This document shows, piece after piece, positions 38,770 through 49,100 of a stretch of 64,000 nucleotides of DNA. This stretch comes from Rhodospirillales bacterium (GTDB lineage Bacteria > Pseudomonadota > Alphaproteobacteria > Micavibrionales > Micavibrionaceae). The DNA lies in the NCBI GenBank assembly GCA_023898765.1, contig CP060238.1, forward strand, positions 1,178,001-1,242,000, in the 5' to 3' direction. Below the pieces are notes generated by a model. It saw only the letters and a list, made by a program, of their open reading frames with translations, was not told the origin of the DNA and did not search any database. Within the stretch, counting starts at the first letter, position 1; each line of letters starts with the position of its first letter. The position numbers and the translations under genes are program-made.

Positions 38770-38829
38770 ATGCGGTCGGCAGGACAGAACATCACGGCTT
38801 TAGCCGCGGATGAATGCGTCTTCCAACTT

Positions 38830-38906
38830 GCGTCATGCCTGCGCAGGCGGGCATCCAGTCGTTTCCCGGAGATTCTTCGCTGTGCTCGGAAATGACAGGA
38901 TGGAGC
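38830..38906. repeat. Two adjacent intergenic short repeats
   Basis: Left part (38832-38857), GTCATGCCTGCGCAGGCGGG then CATCCA, is a hairpin repeat of the same family as those at 59293 and 59642. Right part (38865-38895) is an inverted copy of the GTCATTTCCGAGC-CAGCGAAGAA-CTCCGGG sequence found at 39896 and, diverged, at 52509. These are non-coding mobile-type repeats between the autotransporter terminator and the hydrolase gene. Confidence 0.75.
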
Positions 38907-38927
38907 CGGCCTTAAGCGATGAACGCA

Positions 38928-39794
38928 CTAATTTTTTCCGGGTAAGCAGGCCGGCGTTCTTTTCAGCAGATCGCGCCAGCGCGTGGCCCATCCCTTTATA
39001 TGCTCTGTCCCTTTGACGATTTCGGCCCGGATACAGGCCGAAGACCCGGCTTTCCCGGCATAGCTTTCGAAAACAGGCGGGGGAACGAATGCGTCGTTCT
39101 CTGCGATAAAGTGATATTGCGGGAGTGCCGAGAGGCTTTCAGCGTAATCGGCCATGTTTAAGGAGTAGGGCATGTCGCTTACGTTATGAAACCGGGTAAA
39201 AAAATCATTATCAACATTTCCGGCAACGGTGCGCAGGCTCAGGATATCTTCGCGCCGGGCGGCCAATAGGCCCGCGATATTGGCTCCGCCGGAATAGCCG
39301 ATAAGGTGAAATCCTCTTTTGTAGTCTTTTTCTAATTGATTCAAGGCGCTGTGGTAGCTTTCTAACACTTCCTGTGAGAAGCGTTTTCCGGTCCAGTAGT
39401 CGCGGTGGCAGTTGTTATGCGGCAAGTCAAAATCGGTATATTGGCAGGGCCGCGCAAGATAAACGACGTTTGGTGCGGGGTCGTTGGCGGCCAGTTCCAA
39501 TGCGACAGCCTCTTTTGGCGTCGGGTTTTTTGAGGGGGTCGAACGGCTGAGCCATGCCAGACCGTCTCCTTCAATATAAAGATGAATGGGGCCCTCCGGC
39601 GCTGTTAGCTTTTGCCAGCTGGCAAGTTGAAACATCTGTGTTGAGATATCATGGCGGTGTAAGCGGTTTTTTTGGGATATCTCGTTTGCGTGCCCGGTTC
39701 GTGAAGGGATGTCTGCGCAGGCGCCCAGTGATAAAACAGAGGCGGCGCAGATGGACAGAACCGGATGATATTTAAGGGCGCAGGGGAACGCCAT
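38928..39794 (-). CDS. Alpha/beta-hydrolase lipoprotein
   Basis: 288 residues. Lipoprotein-type signal: hydrophobic ICAASVLSLG followed by lipobox LSLGAC, so it is probably anchored to the outer membrane or periplasmic face. Nucleophile elbow GYSGGANIAGLLAARR (G-x-S-x-G) and a C-terminal His in KGTEHIKGW complete a plausible catalytic set; the oxyanion region is YIEGDGLAWL. Relatives are annotated simply as alpha/beta hydrolases. The substrate is unknown. No operon partner. The last codons run close to intergenic repeat DNA. Confidence 0.85.
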   Translation of the reverse strand: MAFPCALKYHPVLSICAASVLSLGACADIPSRTGHANEISQKNRLHRHDISTQMFQLASWQKLTAPEGPIHLYIEGDGLAWLSRSTPSKNPTPKEAVALELAANDPAPNVVYLARPCQYTDFDLPHNNCHRDYWTGKRFSQEVLESYHSALNQLEKDYKRGFHLIGYSGGANIAGLLAARREDILSLRTVAGNVDNDFFTRFHNVSDMPYSLNMADYAESLSALPQYHFIAENDAFVPPPVFESYAGKAGSSACIRAEIVKGTEHIKGWATRWRDLLKRTPACLPGKN

Positions 39795-39862
39795 GCCGTT
39801 GTTTCTCCTCTCTTATTGAACAAAACAGAGTAACATATTCACACTGATCGCCAATGGAACAA

Positions 39863-40002
39863 TAGAGCGTTCATCGTTTAGATTGGCTCCATCCCGTCAT
39901 TTCCGAGCGCAGCGAAGAAACTCCGGGAAACTTTGAGATCCTTCGCCTTCGGCTCAGGATGACAAAAATGGTTGTGACCAGACCTGATCGTAGAATGCTC
40001 TA
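39863..40002. mobile_element. MITE-like element, about 140 bp
   Basis: Terminal inverted repeats TAGAGCGTTC (39863-39872) and GAATGCTCTA (39993-40002), 9 of 10 matching, with TA at both outer ends as expected for IS630/mariner-type insertion into TA. The interior holds the GTCATTTCCGAGCGCAGCGA-type sequence and CCTTCGCCTTCGGCTCAGGA. No coding capacity. A related but decayed copy begins at 52468. This element, plus the terminator at 40062, fills the 318-nt gap between 39794 and 40113. Confidence 0.65.
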
Positions 40003-40061
40003 AGGGGAACGGTCGGCTGTCTTTCAGCCGTTCAAAGCCCTGTTTCTTTTCCCTTGGACGA

Positions 40062-40090
40062 AAAAAAGGCCGGAAATCCCGGCCTTTTTT
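40062..40090. terminator. Bidirectional factor-independent terminator
   Basis: Near-perfect stem AAAAAAGGCCGG / CCGGCCTTTTTT with a 5-nt loop, flanked by A and T runs so it can work on both strands. It lies 22 nt beyond the stop of the giant TpsA gene (minus strand). Confidence 0.92.
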
Positions 40091-40112
40091 ATAAAATACT
40101 GTCTTATGGATA

Positions 40113-43100
40113 TTAGAGTTCGGAAGAACAGCTCGCGGCTCCGGCCAATGTTTCTTCAGGGCTTGTGCCGTAAGTCACGTTCACGCTCTGGCCTGTTTCC
40201 GCAATGCCTACGGCATCTCCCAGGCAAGGGGACGATTCACCGCCGCCTGCTGCCGCTTCAATGGCGTTGAGGTCTTCGGGTGACGTGCCGCCACCTTCGC
40301 CTTCACCCTCTCCGCCGGCAAACGGGGTGATCGCGTTCAGCGACAAAGGCCCTCCCGGAATGCCCGGCAAGCCGCGAATCGTCACGTTCAGACCGGAGAG
40401 TGTTCCTCTGAACGGGCCGAAATAGTTGAAGATGTCTTCTTGCGCGACGGTCGCTCCGCTTTCTTCGGCGGGGGTGCCGACAAAGATTTGTCCGCGGCCA
40501 TTCAGAAGAGGATCGTCCGCATCGAAGAGGCGGGCTTCAATGGCTGCCAGAACCGAGGCGGGGATGTTTCCGTCTCCGTCGAGGTTGTCGGCAGGCACAA
40601 AGCCGTCCCAATCGACGCGCGTACCGTCGATTTCAATGACATTGCCGTATTTATCGAGGATGGCGCCGTCTTCAAAACGGACATAGTAGGCCGTTCCGAC
40701 ACCGCGGTTGATAAAGCCGTAGAAGGCTGTTGTGCCGAGTGTCTCGCCAACGATGGTCAGGCTGGTCGGTTTCCATTTTTTGGCCAGGTCAAACTGCATG
40801 CCGGTGACATATTTGTAGCCTTCAGGCAGTTCGTAATCGGGCGTCACGATAAAGGTGTTTGGTCTTTCCTCATCGGAGACATCAATCCGGCCGCTTTCAA
40901 AACGGGCGCCGACCGGGTTGTTGATAAACGTGTTTCCTTTGAGGACCACATCTCCATGGTGAGGCCCTTTTACGTACAGGCCGTTCGAGCCGGAGTTTTC
41001 GACGATATTGTCAATGAGCGTGGAGTTGAAGACCCCGCCATGAGAATGACCGCCGCCATATCCATATCCGGAAAGCAGGGAGACGGACGGCTCGAGGCTT
41101 TTTTCCTCCGTTTGCGGTCCTCCATAGTAACCGCCGTGGCGTCCGCCTTTGGAGATAAGGAGAATACCGTTATCGCCGCTGTCTCTTACGGTGTTTCTGA
41201 CCATGATCAGATCAACGTCAGAGCCTTTGTTGGCGACAACCTGAATGCCGTCGTCATCCGAGTTTCTGACGTCGTTTCCAATAATGACAACCTTGTTGGT
41301 ATTGCCGCCTCTGTATCCCCCATATCCGTAATCAGGGCCGAAGCTGTTTGTCATCAGCGGGCTATCATACATGTCGTCATAGCCGCCCTTATACATCCTT
41401 TCGCCGCGCGGGTTGTCCACATCAATGGTGATGCCGTCGTCGCGGGAGCGGAAGACGTCATTATGGGAGACCTTAATGAAGTTTGAGGTCGTCGCGCTTC
41501 CGGAATAGCCCGGGTAATCCAGAGACATAAAGTTATCCTGGAAGCCCCTTCTTTCTTTGTCTTTTTCGGTTTTGACGCTTATATCAATGCCGTCATCGCC
41601 GGAGAATCCGACTTTGTTGCCTGAGACAATGATGGTGTTTTTGTTTTGTGTGCCAAAGCCGCCGAAGAAGCCTTCGCTTTGCCCCAGTCCTTTGAAAGCA
41701 GTGGTTTGGGGATAGTCGTAGCCGTTGCTGCCTCCGTCTGTCGTGATATCGACCTGGATACCGTCATCGCCGGAATGGAAAACTTTGTTTCCGTCGATTT
41801 TGACGTAGTTATTGATGCCGCCACGGCTGTTGTCCATGCCCGGCAGGGATTGAACGGCGAACTTGCCCGGGTTGCCGTAACCGTTGTTATGACGCTCTTC
41901 CTTCGGAGCGATTTTCACAACGATTCCGTCATCACGGGAATCAATAACCAGATTGTCGGAGATCACGATCTCGTTATCCGGCCTGTCATGATGTCCCCCG
42001 AAGCCGCCAAAGAACCCTTCATTTTGTTCCAAGCCTCTGGGGGCAGGGCTTTGAGGATAGCCATTGTCATTGCTTCCTGCCGCTGTCGTGATATCGACCT
42101 GGATACCGTCATCGCCGGAATGGAAAACTTTATTTCCGTCGATTCTGACGTAGTTCCTGATGCCGCCGGCATTGTTGTCCATGCCCGGCAGGGATTGAAC
42201 GGCGAACTTGCCCGGGTTGCCATAGCCGTTGTGACGCTCTTCCTTCGGAGCGATTTTCACGACGATACCGTCATCGCCGGATTTGGAAACATTGTTATCG
42301 GAGATCAGTATCTCGTTATCCGGCCTGTCATGCTGTCCCCCGAAGCCGTCCAGGCCTTTGGAAAGATACATGGGCGGCTGGTTGTTGTCATTGCTGCCAC
42401 CGTCTGTCGTGATATCGACCTGGATGCCGTCATCGCCGGAGTGGAAGACCTTGTTCCCATCAATTTGGATATAATTCCTGATGCCGCCGGCATTACTGTC
42501 CATGCCCGGGGAAGTCTGCCTGAAAAACTCATCCGGTTTTTCATTGTTTCCATTTTTCTCTTCCTTCGGCGCGATTTTCACAACGATACCGTCATCGCCG
42601 GATTTGGAAACATTGTTATCGGAGATCAGGATCTCGTTATCCGGCCTGTCATGATGCCCTCCAAAGCCGCCAAAGAACCCTTCGTTTTGTTCCAAGCCTT
42701 TGGAAGCATACGTGGGCGGCTGGTTGTTGTAATTGCTGCCACCGTCTGTCGTGATATCGACCTGGATACCGTCATCGCCGGAATGGAAAACTTTATTTCC
42801 GTCGATTCTGACGTAGTTCCTGATGCCGCCGGAATTGTTGTCCATGCCCGAGGAAGTCTGCATGAAAAACTCATCCGGTTTTTCATTGTTTCCATTTTTC
42901 TCTTCCTTCGGCGCGATTTTCACAACGATACCGTCATCGCCGGATTTGGAAACATTGTTATCGGAGATCAGGATCTCGTTATCCGGCCTGTCATGATGCC
43001 CTCCAAAGCCGCCAAAGCCTTCCTCCTGTTGCAGGAAGCCAACGGGGCCCGGAAAGTTATTGTTATCGTTATTGCCGGCGGATGTTTTCAGGTTGACTTC

Positions 43101-46100
43101 GATGCCGTCATCGCCGGATTTTTCAACGTCGTTGTCGGCAATTTTAATGAAGAGCTTTTTGCCGTCACTTCTGTTGTCATCCCAGTCATTGCCTCCCTGA
43201 GAGCCGAAGCTTTGAACACCCGGCCCTTTGTTTTCTTCACGACGGTCATAATCCTGTTCCGTTGTGACGACGATACCGTCATCGCCGGACCGCGAGACCT
43301 CGTTCCCGATGATAATAACCTTGTTGGTATCGTCTTCATGTCTGCCGCGATCGCGGATAGAGGTGATGCCCAGTCTGATCTCGCGGCGCTCCTCGACATT
43401 TCCGACGATAACTTCGATTCCGTCATCCCCGGCGCGCGACACTTCATTCTTCTTAATCAGAATGTCTTCGGCGGCGGTGACGTGGATACCGTCTTCCCCG
43501 ACAGAATCTACAGAGTTGTAGTAATGGCGTCTGTGTTCGCTATCGCCCAGAATATGGTTATACATGATGTCGATATCTTTGCCGCCCTCGACATAAATGC
43601 CGTGACGTCCGGCGCCAAGACGGTCAATGGCCCCCTTGTGGCCGTAGCCGAGATCGGCGGTGACGTCGTTGCCGATGACCAGAAGATCATCGCTGTTTTC
43701 GACATGGATTCCGTCGCGTCCGGCGCCTTCCTGACCGTAATCGTGGTAATAGTAATTCCCGCCTTCGGCAAAGATTTTATTCCAGCCGATGACCGTTTTG
43801 TTACTGTCTTTGACATTGATGCCGTCACGGCCTGCGCCGGTAATCCTGTTTTTCTTGATTTCCGCACGGTAGCTGTTGTCAACGCTGATGCCGTCTCCAT
43901 GTTCGCTATCCCTGCCTGTATCGTGAATATAGTTGTCCCAGATATCGACATAGTCGTTGTCGTTGACATCAATACCGTCATCCCCGGTGCGGCCGATATG
44001 GTTGCCCCAGATATCGGCGCCATGGCCGTCATCGACGCGAATGCCGTCTTCGTCAACATCATGGATGGTGTTGTAGGCGATATCAATGTGATCCGTCGGG
44101 TTGACAAGGATACCGTTTCCGCCGGTGTTGTAGATCGTGTTGGATGCGATATTGCCATTGTCAATGTGGCTGCCGTAGATGCCGTTTCCATCGACATCGT
44201 GAACGGTGTTGTCATGGATATCGGCGTTTTCAATGTTTCTGACATAGATGCCGTTATCGCCGCTCCAATGGGCGTGGTTGTGGTCAATTTCGAGGTCAAG
44301 GCCCCAGTCGCTTCCGTAATCATTCACTTCAATCGCGTCGTCATTGTCTCCTTTGATGTCCGTATTGCCGTGAATTCTGATTTTGGCATCGTTAAAGAAC
44401 TGGCCGGTGATGTGGATACCGTCCTCGGCTCCGTAGATTTCATCATTGTGCTTGATGGTCAATTCCGCATCGTCGATGCCGCCTGTGAAGGAAATACCGT
44501 GGTCGCCTTTGCCGTCCCCGCGGATTTTATAGTTGTCGCGGATAACGATGTCATGTAGCGCATGGCTTGCCCTTCCTTCAAAGAGGATACCGTTTTCGTC
44601 CCCGTCGATCGTGTTGTAGGCAATCAGGATTTCCTCTTCATGGCCGCTATGGAGGTGGTTGCTGGTATCGTCGTTGAAAACAACGCCGTTACGGTCTGCG
44701 TAAATGCTGTTGTGGCTGATCTCGATCAGGGAATGATCTTCAATCTTGTCTTCAAACTGAATGCCGTCGCCTTCACCGTCGGCGTCGATTGTGTTGCCGT
44801 CATAACGGCCTCCGATCAGGATGCGCGCGTCGTCTTTAACGTTGTTGCGGAAACTTATGCCGTCATCGTCGGACTTGATGTAGTTGTCCGTGATTTTAAC
44901 GTCGGCATTTCCTCTGATTTCACCATCGAACTGGATACCGTCGTCATCCACGCGGTCTTCATAGGTGCTGCCGCCGGACGTTTTTCCGTATCCGATGCGG
45001 TTGCCGTCAATGACAATCTGCGATCCCTTGTTCAAAGACCCTTCGAAATGGATTCCGTCTTTTCCGCGGATGAAGTTGGAGGGGTCGCTGCCGAAGCTGC
45101 TGCCGCCGCCGTCACCGATATTGATGGTGGCTGTGTAGATGTTACCGCCGAAGTGAATACCGTCGCCGGTCGATCCGTTGTCTTCATTGGCGGAGATAAT
45201 GTTGTCATGGATGTCGATGTCGGAACCGCTATGGATGCTGTTTGTGAACAGGATACCATGGTCGTCGGCGTGGATTCCGTGATTGTTTTCGCTGATGACG
45301 ATTGTTGAATTATCGATCTCGCCGTTGAACTCGATGCCGTTTTCACCGGCTCTTATATCGTCGTTGCTGAAGATGCTGACGAAGCTGTCCGCCACTTTCC
45401 TGAAGAAGTGGATGGCTTCTTCATCCTTGCCTTCAATCTTCGCGTTATCGTCGATATTGACGCGGGCGCCGTCTTCAATGTCGCCAAGGAAACGGATTCC
45501 GTCTTTTTCACCCTCAATGCGGGTGTTTTCAACGATGCGAACGTGCGCTTCGTCGATATCGTCGTCAAAGACGATCCCCTGGCCGTCTTCCCCTTCGATA
45601 TCGTTTCCGGCGATACGGGTGTCGTGGCGCTCTCCGTCGATTTCACCGTTAAAGTGGATCCCGTTATTCCGGCCCCAGATGGTGTTGTTTTTGATAAGAA
45701 GTTCCTGTTCGGAGATGCCGCCGGTTGTTTTGGCGTTGTCTATCTTATCGCCGAAATAGATACCGTCGTTAGACGCCGTGATGCCGTTATAGCTGATTTC
45801 AACCAGGGACTGGCCTGTTATGTCGTTCAAAAAGGACACGCCATTGTGCCAGGCATTGATGGCGTTATTGTCACCGAGTCCGCCGATCAGGACGTTAGCA
45901 AAATCGCGGATTTTGTCGGAGAACCGCACGCCGTCACCTTTCGCGCGGATGTAGTTGTCGGTGATGTTGATATCGGCGTTGCCTTTGATCTCGCCGGAAA
46001 ATTCAATACCGTCATCGGCCAGACGTTCTTCCGTAAGCGGTCCGCCGACGGAAAAGGCAAAATAACCGAGGCGGTTGCCATCGATGTTAATGACAGCGCC

Positions 46101-49100
46101 GGAGCCGATGTCGTCATCGAAATGAATCCCGTCGAGGCCGGACTGGCTGCCGCCGGCATTGCCGTCAACGCGGATAATGTTGGACGCGCCGCCTGTGAAG
46201 CTGCCATATGCGCCGTCCCCGATATTGACGGTGGCGCTTGTTATGGTGCCGTCGAACCAGATGCCGGACCCGGTGCTGTCGTGATCTTCGTTTGCGCCGA
46301 TAATGTTGTCATGGATGTTGACCGTAGCGCCGCCGGAAAGGGCGGATCCAAAGTAAATGCCGTGGTCGTCGGCGTGGATTCCGTGATTGTTGCCGGAGAT
46401 CGTGACGCTGGCGCCCCCGTTTACAGGGCCGCTGATTTCGATGCCGTTATCGGCGGCACGGATATCTGTGTTGTTTATGATGCTGACAGTGGCGCCGCCC
46501 GTGACTGTGTCGATGTCAATGCCGTCGTCACCGACTTTGGCGCCGGAGCGGCCGATAGCGTTGCCGGAAATAAGCACCGTCGCGTTGCCGGTGATCGAGT
46601 CGTCAAAATCAATGCCATCATCGCCGATCGTATCGCTTCCCATGCTGCCGATCTGGTTGCTGGAGATTTCCACATAGGCGCCGCTGTCAACGCCCGTTGT
46701 GTGGCCCGGATCTCCGTCGCGAACATTTACGCCGTCATCACCGGCAGAAATACGGTTATTGCGTACAAGTGCGATTGCATCGACACCGGCGTCGAATTCA
46801 ATACCGTTGCCGCCTGCCGTAATGACGTTGCCTTTGTTCACGCTGGTGGAAGCGGAATCGTGGGGGACAACGCCGCCGATATTCGCTTGTGCGCCGTTTT
46901 CGATATGGTCGATATCCACCCCGTCGCCGCCGGCGGTGATGGTGTTTCCGCCAACCCAGAATTTCGTGCCGGGCCCTGTAATGTCGTCTTCAACATATAT
47001 CCCGTCAACGTCCCCCTGAATGGCGTTTCCGGCAACGGTCACGAATGCGCCGCCGGAGATACTCGGGCTGCCGGCGCCAAAGCTGACGCCGTCCACGAAG
47101 TAACCGCGGATGGAGTCGTTGTTCAGGATATCTACGGTGCCGCCGTCAATGCCGCTGAAGCTTATACCGTTGGCGAAGCCGCCAATCTCCGTGTTCCCTG
47201 CGATTGTGACGCTGCTGCTTGTCACTTTGCCTGCAAAACGGACGCCGTCGCCGACATAGCCGGAAATGTCCGTATTGTCGGAAAGGTCAAGGGTCGCGCC
47301 GTCAACGCTGCCGTCAAAGCGAACGCCTTCAAGGCCGGCGATATCGTTTTCTTTAATATTAATCACGGCGGATACGTTGGTGCCGCCGTCGGCAATGGTG
47401 CCGTCATCGTCGCCGACCTGTCCGAACACTATGCCGTTGCCGCTTACGCCGTCATCGTCGCTGCCGGTGTCGTCGCCATCGGTGCCGATTTCGTTGCCGA
47501 GGATGTCGATTTTGACCCCGACCAGAGCTTGCTTGCCGTTTTCACCGGCGCTGTCGCCCCAAAGTTTAATACCGTCCCCGGTGTTGGAATCGTCAATCTT
47601 GTTGTTTTCAACAAGAAGCGTGCCGACAGGGGCGTTGTTGTGATCGACCACCCCGCCGATACCGGCGATGCTGGAGCGGCTAATGATATTGTTGGAAATT
47701 TTCGTGCCTTTAACATCATTTAACAAAACGCCATAGGTCAGCGTCGGGCCGTCCATGGTGAAGCCGTCAATCGTGATGTTGTCTGCATTGACTGTAAAGG
47801 CCGGGGAGCCGCCCGTTACGATGGATTCAGGGTCGCGCGGATCATATCCGGCGGTCCCTGCATTATTCCCCAGAAGCTTCAGACCCGCTTTATTGACATT
47901 CACGGACTCATTATATGTGCCCGCCGCAACGTTTACGGTTGCGTTATTGGCGGCGACATCAACGCCGTCCTGGATTTCGGCATCGTCGTTTTCAACATCA
48001 ACCGTGGAGGCGGTTCCCGTAATCGGGCCTGTCGTGTCAATGTCGTCTCCCAGATGAACCACCGGCGCATTGATATGCGCGCCGCCATTGCCAAGGCTGA
48101 CCGTTGCGCCATTGTCGATATCAAATCCGACATTGGAATTTGCGGTGAGTTTACCGCCATCCGTCAGGACGGAGCCTGTCGGGTCGATCTCGACAAAATG
48201 ATTATTTGCGTTCAGATCGACCGTTCCGGCAGCGCCAGCAAGCGTGGTGTCGATAGTGCCTTCAACCTGCATGACGGTCAGGCCGTCATTGACGGCGTTG
48301 TTGGCTGTCAGGGATACGCCGCCCGTTTTGGTGGTGATCGAAGATCCACCATCCACCAGAACATCGTCGCCGGCTGTGGCGTTCAAAGCGTTGAAGACGT
48401 TCGCGCCGTCAAATTCAATGTCTCCGGCCGCACTCAAGAAAACCGTGCCGGAAATCGTGGCTGTTGTCGTGTCAACGCCGTCAACGGTGAGGTCTGTCGT
48501 GGCGCCGCCAACTTCAAGCGTTGTTGCCCCGATATTGGCAATCTCGGCCTGAGAGAGAACCAGACCGCCATGGTCGGCGCCAAGGGAGATATCGCCCGTG
48601 CGGTTGCGCGAAATAGAGACTGTATCGGTTGCATTGACCAAAGCAGGCGAGCCTGATGTATCCATGACAATCTGGTCGGAAACCATGTTGACGTTTGTCG
48701 CGGCGGCAGCGGAGCCCGCCTGCATGTCAATCAGGTTGCGGCCCAGAAGGTTCAGGGTTCCGAAGGTGACAACGCTGCTGCCGGCGCGGAAGTAAACGCG
48801 GCCCAGATTAGGATCGGTGATTGAATTGTCAAAACCGGGGCTGGCAAGGCTGCCGTTCCATCCGCCCAGCAGGGTGATATCGCCTGTGCCGATATTGATA
48901 ACGGACACGCCATCATCAATCCGGACGGCTTCATGTGCAAAGAGGTTCAGCGCGTTTGCGCTGCTGTACAAATGGGACGCTTCAACTTTAATATCGCCGT
49001 CATTTGTCTGACTGGCATTTCCCGTTGTTGTGATGGTTAGATTTCCAAGCCCAAGTGCCGTATCAATTGTATCCCATCCCAGAATGGTGGTGTTGCCCAG

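Noticed and set aside
36612..38795. 727-codon open frame on the minus strand opposite the autotransporter
   Set aside because: Antisense of a Thr/Gly-rich passenger and barrel with clear homology on the plus strand; starts within the terminator region and has no recognisable domain.
41590..43090. CRISPR-like or satellite repeat array
   Set aside because: Units are long, in frame and coding (tpsA); no short repeat/spacer alternation and no cas genes in the window.
41646..44558. 970-codon open frame on the plus strand opposite tpsA
   Set aside because: It is the reverse reading of the repeated 'DDGI' codons (GATGCCGTCATC and similar), gives low-complexity Val/Ile/Asp-rich protein without domain or ribosome site, and lies fully inside the well-supported tpsA.
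45408..47723. 771-codon open frame on the plus strand opposite tpsA
   Set aside because: Same cause as the preceding case: repeat and codon composition of tpsA leaves few stops on the other strand.
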